A stretch of 17,609 nt of DNA from Gemmatimonadota bacterium (GTDB lineage Bacteria; Gemmatimonadota; Gemmatimonadetes; Gemmatimonadales; GWC2-71-9), in contig QHVD01000301.1 in assembly GCA_003222235.1 (NCBI GenBank), forward strand, positions 1 through 17,609, given 5' to 3'. The translations under genes and the position numbers were made by a program. The notes under the pieces are model-generated. The model was not told where the DNA came from. It saw only the letters and a list, made by a program, of their open reading frames with translations, and ran no database searches. Every line of letters starts with the position of its first letter. Within the stretch, counting starts at the first letter, position 1. Positions 13,866-17,609 of this stretch are shown here, piece after piece.

Positions 13866-14828
13866 ATGAGACCGCGTGACGCCGTCGCCGCCGTCGCCGT
13901 CGCCACGTTCCCCGCGGCCGGCATCGCCCAGACGATCGACCAATCCAACGGAGCGGCGGGTGCGCCGATCCTGCAGCTCACCACCGTGCCGCGGGCGGCC
14001 GCCCTCGGCGGCGCGCTCACCGCGGCCAGCGGCGTCACCAGCATCTTCGCGAACCCCGCGGGTGCCGCTACCGTCGGGCATGTGGAGGCCCAGCTCGCGG
14101 GGCAGACTCTGTTCGAAGGATCGAAGGCCGGATCGATGTCGGTCGGGTTGCGAGTGCGGTCGGTGGGCATCGCGCTCGGCGTCCGTTATCTCGATCTCGG
14201 CAGCGTGGACGAGGTGGTGTGCAACGGCTGCGGCGGCCGGGGCACGTCCACCGGCCAGCGTCTGTCGGCGAACGAGCAGGCGTTCGCGCTCGCCGGCGCT
14301 CTCGACCTCGGCGGCGGGCGCGCGAGCGTCGGGGCTGCCGTCAACTACTATTCGACCACGCTCGCCGAGGCCTCGGGAGGGGCCGCCAGCTTCTCCGCCG
14401 GCCTCCGCGCACGCCTCACGCAGCGGCTCGCGGTCGGGGCGAGCGTGCAATACCTGGGCGGGGACGTGGACGTCGGCGGGTTCGGCGCTCCGCTCCCGCG
14501 GACCGTTCGGGCCGGCGCCGAGTTCCGCCCGCTCGGGCCCGGCCACGAGCGGTTGCACCTCCTCGCCGCCGCCGATTTCGCCGCCACACGCGGCGCGCCC
14601 GGTGAGCTGGGGGGCGGCATGGAAGTCGGGTGGTCAAACCCCGCCAGTCAGCTGCTCGCCGTGGCCCGGCTGGGCCTCGCCTCGCGCGCCGGCGGCGACT
14701 TCGCGACGCGGCCGGTCACGGTGGGCGTGGGCCTGCGGGTGCGGCAGGTGGCGCTCGACTACGCCTATCAGGGCTCGGCCGTGCTGGGGAGCCAGCACCG
14801 GCTGGGTCTCACGTTCACAGCCCGCTAA
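13866..14828 (+). CDS. PorV/PorQ-like outer membrane beta-barrel protein
   Basis: A 320-residue exported protein. The signal peptide ends near AAGIAQ. The mature part begins with the signature of PorV/PorQ/UPF0164-type barrels: PRAAALGGALTAASGVTSIFANPAGAA (about 39-65), a Gly-rich N-terminal helix that plugs the barrel. The rest shows alternating hydrophobic beta-strands with Gly-rich turns (MSVGLRVRSVGIALGVRYL, VGAAVNYYS, ending in HRLGLTFTAR), as expected for an outer-membrane barrel. In Bacteroidota, PorV carries type IX cargo from the translocon to the attachment complex. The gene is 9 bp after the S8 protease, with GAGG 7-8 bases before the ATG, so co-translation is likely. Its end overlaps the convergent S9 peptidase stop by 4 bp. 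An unusual VCNGCGGRG segment lies in a loop. Confidence 0.75.
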   Translation: MRPRDAVAAVAVATFPAAGIAQTIDQSNGAAGAPILQLTTVPRAAALGGALTAASGVTSIFANPAGAATVGHVEAQLAGQTLFEGSKAGSMSVGLRVRSVGIALGVRYLDLGSVDEVVCNGCGGRGTSTGQRLSANEQAFALAGALDLGGGRASVGAAVNYYSTTLAEASGGAASFSAGLRARLTQRLAVGASVQYLGGDVDVGGFGAPLPRTVRAGAEFRPLGPGHERLHLLAAADFAATRGAPGELGGGMEVGWSNPASQLLAVARLGLASRAGGDFATRPVTVGVGLRVRQVALDYAYQGSAVLGSQHRLGLTFTAR

Positions 14829-16906
14829 TTTCCTTCGCTGCTGGACGCCGCCTCCCCGCCGTGTCTGTACTTCTGGAACCAGCTCATCATGTACAGCTGC
14901 GTCCTCATGAAGTTGGTCGGCTTCGAGCCCGTGCCGTGGTATTCTTCGTTGAACCGCAGCAGCATCGTGGGCACCTGCCGCATCTTGAGCGCAGCGTAAT
15001 ACTCCTCGGTCTGTGGGATCGGCGTGCGCCGGTCCAGCTCCCCGGTCATCAGCAGCGTCGGCGTCGTGACGTGGCCCACGTACATCAGCGAGGAGTGCGC
15101 CAGCCACTCGTCCGGCTTGTCCCAGAAGGGCTCGTGGAAGAAGCTGTACGTGAAGAGCGGGATGTCGGTCTCGCCGGCCATCGAGATCCAGTCGATCACC
15201 GGGCAGCGCACCGCCGCCGCGGCGAAGCGGGTGGTGTGTCCGATCACCCAGCTCGACAGCACGCCGCCTCCGGAGCATCCGGACACGTACATCCGGGTCG
15301 TGTCCACGAAGCCGCGCTCGATCACGGCATTGACGCCGGCCATGAGGTCGTCGTAGTCCGGGCCGGGGTAGTTGTGATCGATGGCGTTGGAGAACCCATC
15401 CCCGTAGCCGGTGCTCCCCCGCGGATTCGTGTAGAGCACCACGTACCCGCCCGCCGCGAAGTTCTGGAACATGTAGCTGAACCCGACGTTGTACATCGCG
15501 AACGGCCCGCCGTGGATCTCGAGGATCAGCGGATACTTCTTCGAGCGCTCGAAGCCCGGCGGCTTCACGATCCAGCCCTGCACCCGCGCGCCGCCGCTCG
15601 ACGGGTACCAGATCTCCTCCACTTGCGCCAGCCGCTTGTTCGCGAGCACGTCCTCGTTCACGCTCGTGAGGCGGGCGAGCTGCGCCTTCCGCAGGTCCCA
15701 GCGCACCACCTCCGGCGGATGGGTCGGATCGCTCTGCACGCCGACGGCCGTGAAGGTCCGCGCCACGGACGAGAGCGATACGACCTGCGCGCCCTGCGTC
15801 ACATCACGAACGCTCCCCGAGAGATCGGCGTAGCGGACGTTGACGGACCCGCGGTCCGGCGCGGTGAAGGAGATCCCCTTGCCGTCCGGCGCCCACGTGA
15901 GATCGCCCGGGTCGCGATCGAGGCTCCGCGACACGTCCCGCATCCCGGACCCGTCGATGCCGATCACGTGGAGGTCGGAGGTCTTGTGGGTGTGCTCGGA
16001 GGAGTCGTACCCCGTGAACGCAACCGTCCGGCCGTCGGGTGAGACGGCGGGATCGGCCCAGAAGCCCGGGCGGGACACGATCTCCCGAATCGCCCCGGTC
16101 GCGACGTCGAGTGCGTAGACGCGGGAGCTGCGGTACTGGCGGTCCCACGTCGTGTCACGCAACCCGTCGAATACGATCGTCTTGCCGTCCGGGACCCAGT
16201 CGTAGCCAACGCGCCCCGACAGGCCGTCGAACCGCGCCCCCACGTTCCAGTGCCCGGACGTGAGCGCCCGCGCCGTCCCACCGTCGGCCGGTACCAGAAA
16301 GAGGTGGCTGAAGCCCTGCTTCATGAAGCCCACGCGATCCTGCCGGTAGTGCAGGTCGTCCACCACACGCGGCGCCGGCGTCCACTTCGCGCCCTGCGGC
16401 GGCTGGGGCATGGAGATCTTCCACAGGGCCGAGTCCGGCACTAGCATGGCGAAGCTGACGCGTTTGCCGTCCGGCGACCACCGGGGGTCCGCCGGCGTTT
16501 CCTCCACGCGCGTGATCTGGGTGACCGCACCCTCGGCATCCATCCAGCGGACGAACACCTGCGTCCCCTTGGGCTCGCCGTCCGCCAGGTAGAGGATCCG
16601 CGCGCCGTCCGGCGACCAGCGGGCGTTCGATCCCTTCACGAGGAAGCGCTGGCGCGAGCCGTCCGCGCTCATGACCCAGAGCGCTGACTCCCACTTGTCC
16701 TCTTGCTTGTTCACCCAGCGGCGGGTGTAGATGATCTGTGAGCCGTCGGGGGAGATCTGCGGGTCACTCGCCTGCTCCCAGTCGAGGTAGTGATCCACGG
16801 TGAGCAGGGTGTCGGATGCCGTTTCCTGCGGGCGAGCGGTCGTGGGAAGCGCGAACGCCGCGACGACGCACGCGACAGGAACCGGGAAGCGAAGGGCGCG
16901 ATGCAT
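14825..16906 (-). CDS. S9 family (prolyl oligopeptidase/acylaminoacyl-peptidase type) serine peptidase, secreted
   Basis: A 693-residue protein with an N-terminal signal peptide (RFPVPVACVVAAFALPTTARPQ). Residues about 35-430 form a beta-propeller built from repeated (W/S)PDG-type PD40 blades (DPQISPDGSQI, NARWSPDGARIL, PRWSPDGKRV, AVSPDGRTVAF, TWAPDGKGI). The C-terminal alpha/beta-hydrolase has HGGPFAMY, GYVVLYTNPRGSTGYGDGF, then the nucleophile elbow GCSGGG with Ser545, Asp625 in GELDRRTP and His657 in EEYHGTG. The family cleaves short peptides or acylated N-termini. The ATG at 16906 has GGAG 6 bases upstream. It is 40 bp downstream of the DUF2380-like gene on the same strand, likely an operon. 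The Cys next to the nucleophile (GCSGGG) is a mild variation. Confidence 0.92.
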   Translation of the reverse strand: MHRALRFPVPVACVVAAFALPTTARPQETASDTLLTVDHYLDWEQASDPQISPDGSQIIYTRRWVNKQEDKWESALWVMSADGSRQRFLVKGSNARWSPDGARILYLADGEPKGTQVFVRWMDAEGAVTQITRVEETPADPRWSPDGKRVSFAMLVPDSALWKISMPQPPQGAKWTPAPRVVDDLHYRQDRVGFMKQGFSHLFLVPADGGTARALTSGHWNVGARFDGLSGRVGYDWVPDGKTIVFDGLRDTTWDRQYRSSRVYALDVATGAIREIVSRPGFWADPAVSPDGRTVAFTGYDSSEHTHKTSDLHVIGIDGSGMRDVSRSLDRDPGDLTWAPDGKGISFTAPDRGSVNVRYADLSGSVRDVTQGAQVVSLSSVARTFTAVGVQSDPTHPPEVVRWDLRKAQLARLTSVNEDVLANKRLAQVEEIWYPSSGGARVQGWIVKPPGFERSKKYPLILEIHGGPFAMYNVGFSYMFQNFAAGGYVVLYTNPRGSTGYGDGFSNAIDHNYPGPDYDDLMAGVNAVIERGFVDTTRMYVSGCSGGGVLSSWVIGHTTRFAAAAVRCPVIDWISMAGETDIPLFTYSFFHEPFWDKPDEWLAHSSLMYVGHVTTPTLLMTGELDRRTPIPQTEEYYAALKMRQVPTMLLRFNEEYHGTGSKPTNFMRTQLYMMSWFQKYRHGGEAASSSEGN

Positions 16907-16946
16907 GGCGTCTCCAGCGATTCGGGGAACGTTGGGAAGGCCCCGA

Positions 16947-17492
16947 TCAATGTGTCGTCGCCCCCGGGCGACCGCTAGAGGTCCGCCGCTCCGCCAGGAT
17001 GCGCTCGACCCGTTGCGCGAAGACGTGCGCGCCCGCGGGTCCCATCACGCGCGCGTCCCCTTTCAGCTCGTAGCCATCGGCGAGGATCGGCCGGCCCGCC
17101 GCGACGTCGAGCAGCTCCGCCGTCAGTATCCACACGAGGTTGCTCGTCTTCGTCACGGTGCCCGTGACGACCCACTGCGCGCCGAGCTTCCGGGCGACCG
17201 CCACGGCACACGCGTCGTCGCACGGATTCCCATCCGCCTCGGCCGCGGTCACGGCCTTCGCCACTCGGGCCGAGTCGACGAGCGTGACGTCATCCGAGGC
17301 GAGCAGCGTCGCGACGAGCTTCCGCGTCGCGGCCTGCGCGACCGCCGTATCGCCGGGCTCGGGCACGGTGGCGTGCTGGCCGTCGAACCGCAGGTCGAGC
17401 ACGGCGACCGCCGGACGGGCGCCGGCCGCCTGCGCCGGCAGGCGACCGGAGAAGAGCATCGGCAGTAACCACCCGCAACGGCGCAAGCTCAA
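16947..17492 (-). CDS. DUF2380-like exported protein
   Basis: About 181 residues. The start is a TTG at 17492 with GGGAG 6 bases upstream; an ATG at 17459 and a GTG at 17549 are alternatives. This start gives a signal peptide: a basic SLRR, a hydrophobic CGWLLPMLF, and AQA before the mature AGARPAVAVLDLRFDG. The mature domain has the DUF2380 pattern: RPAVAVLDL, a DTAVAQAATRKLVATLL helix, VTLVDSARV, a C-D-D-A-C pair with AVAVARKLGAQWVVTGTVTKTSNLVWIL, and LLDVAAGRPI. The fold resembles TolB-N/FlgO-like periplasmic proteins. No biochemical role is established. It lies upstream of the S9 peptidase gene in the same direction and is divergent from the probable MFS gene. Confidence 0.65.
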   Translation of the reverse strand: MSLRRCGWLLPMLFSGRLPAQAAGARPAVAVLDLRFDGQHATVPEPGDTAVAQAATRKLVATLLASDDVTLVDSARVAKAVTAAEADGNPCDDACAVAVARKLGAQWVVTGTVTKTSNLVWILTAELLDVAAGRPILADGYELKGDARVMGPAGAHVFAQRVERILAERRTSSGRPGATTH

Positions 17493-17498
17493 GTTGGT

Positions 17499-17503
17499 CT
17501 CCC
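17499..17503 (-). promoter_or_regulatory. Ribosome binding site of the DUF2380-like gene
   Basis: GGGAG on the minus strand, 6 bases before a TTG at 17492. It favours TTG as the start because a normal signal peptide follows directly. Confidence 0.4.
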
Positions 17504-17541
17504 GGTCGTGCAATGCTGGGGACGGCTGTAATGTAGTGCCG

Positions 17542-17609
17542 ATGACCACCGCACGCGCCGCGGCGACCGACGCCCGGGCCGCCGTCGTCGCCGGCTTCCT
17601 CGGCTGGAC
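17542..17609 (+). CDS. Probable MFS transporter, N-terminal fragment
   Basis: Only 22 codons are visible before the window ends: MTTARAAATDARAAVVAGF then LGW. The AxxAGFLGW stretch after a short polar N-terminus is typical for the first transmembrane helix of sialate/metabolite:H+ symporter-type MFS proteins, which usually continue with LDAFDFF. The rest lies outside the window. No obvious ribosome binding site precedes the ATG at 17542. It is divergent from the DUF2380-like gene, with about 50 bp between the starts. Identity is tentative because so little is seen. Confidence 0.45.
   Translation, partial: MTTARAAATDARAAVVAGFLGW

Noticed and set aside
14630..16042. Long plus-strand open frame opposite the S9 peptidase
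   Set aside because: Composition is low-complexity and lacks motifs, while the minus frame has a full S9 catalytic triad.

Overview
The window looks like chromosomal DNA from a GC-rich, diderm (two-membrane) soil-type bacterium. A member of Gemmatimonadota or a related FCB lineage is my best guess. This rests on very high GC with strong third-position GC bias, type II secretion pseudopilins, a PorV/PorQ-like outer-membrane barrel next to a secreted protease with a C-terminal sorting-like domain, and many exported proteins. The assignment is inference; no rRNA, tRNA, integron, insertion sequence or CRISPR array is visible. Genes are tightly packed on both strands and no gene-free stretch exceeds about 200 bases.

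Layout, left to right. (1) 1-1053: the start of an unidentified exported protein (minus), a GspG-type major pseudopilin (plus, frameshifted) and a convergent GspH/FimT-like minor pseudopilin (minus). (2) 1071-3216: a putative promoter with a palindrome in its spacer, then DUF5989 and an SGNH-hydrolase/TPR protein as a two-gene operon. (3) 3287-5477: a Rid-family protein lacking the catalytic Arg (minus), a membrane protein of unknown function (plus), a DUF488 protein (minus, frameshifted) and a DinB-superfamily protein (plus). (4) 5570-7679: a complete Ada-type alkylation-repair regulator/methyltransferase (plus), convergent and slightly overlapping with a DUF5666-like lipoprotein (minus). (5) 7825-9610: a ClC-family chloride transporter with two CBS domains, split by a frameshift. 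(6) 9647-14828: a large secreted subtilisin-like S8 protease (split by a frameshift and lacking a normal start codon for its signal peptide) followed 9 bp later by a PorV/PorQ-like outer-membrane protein. (7) 14825-17492, minus strand: a DUF2380-like exported protein followed by an S9 prolyl-oligopeptidase-family peptidase. (8) 17542-end: the first codons of a probable MFS transporter.

The most interesting unit is the S8 protease plus PorV-like barrel. The protease ends in a short beta-sandwich resembling FlgD-Ig/type IX secretion sorting domains, and the next gene encodes the type of barrel that shuttles such cargo in Bacteroidota. This suggests a type-IX-like export or anchoring pair. A second theme is damage: four genes (gspG-like, DUF488, ClC, S8) carry clear reading-frame breaks and the S8 signal peptide has no usable start codon. 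Some breaks look like one-base errors (DUF488, S8), which could be sequencing errors. Others also lack conserved residues (GspG, ClC), as expected from true small deletions. Without reads these alternatives cannot be separated.
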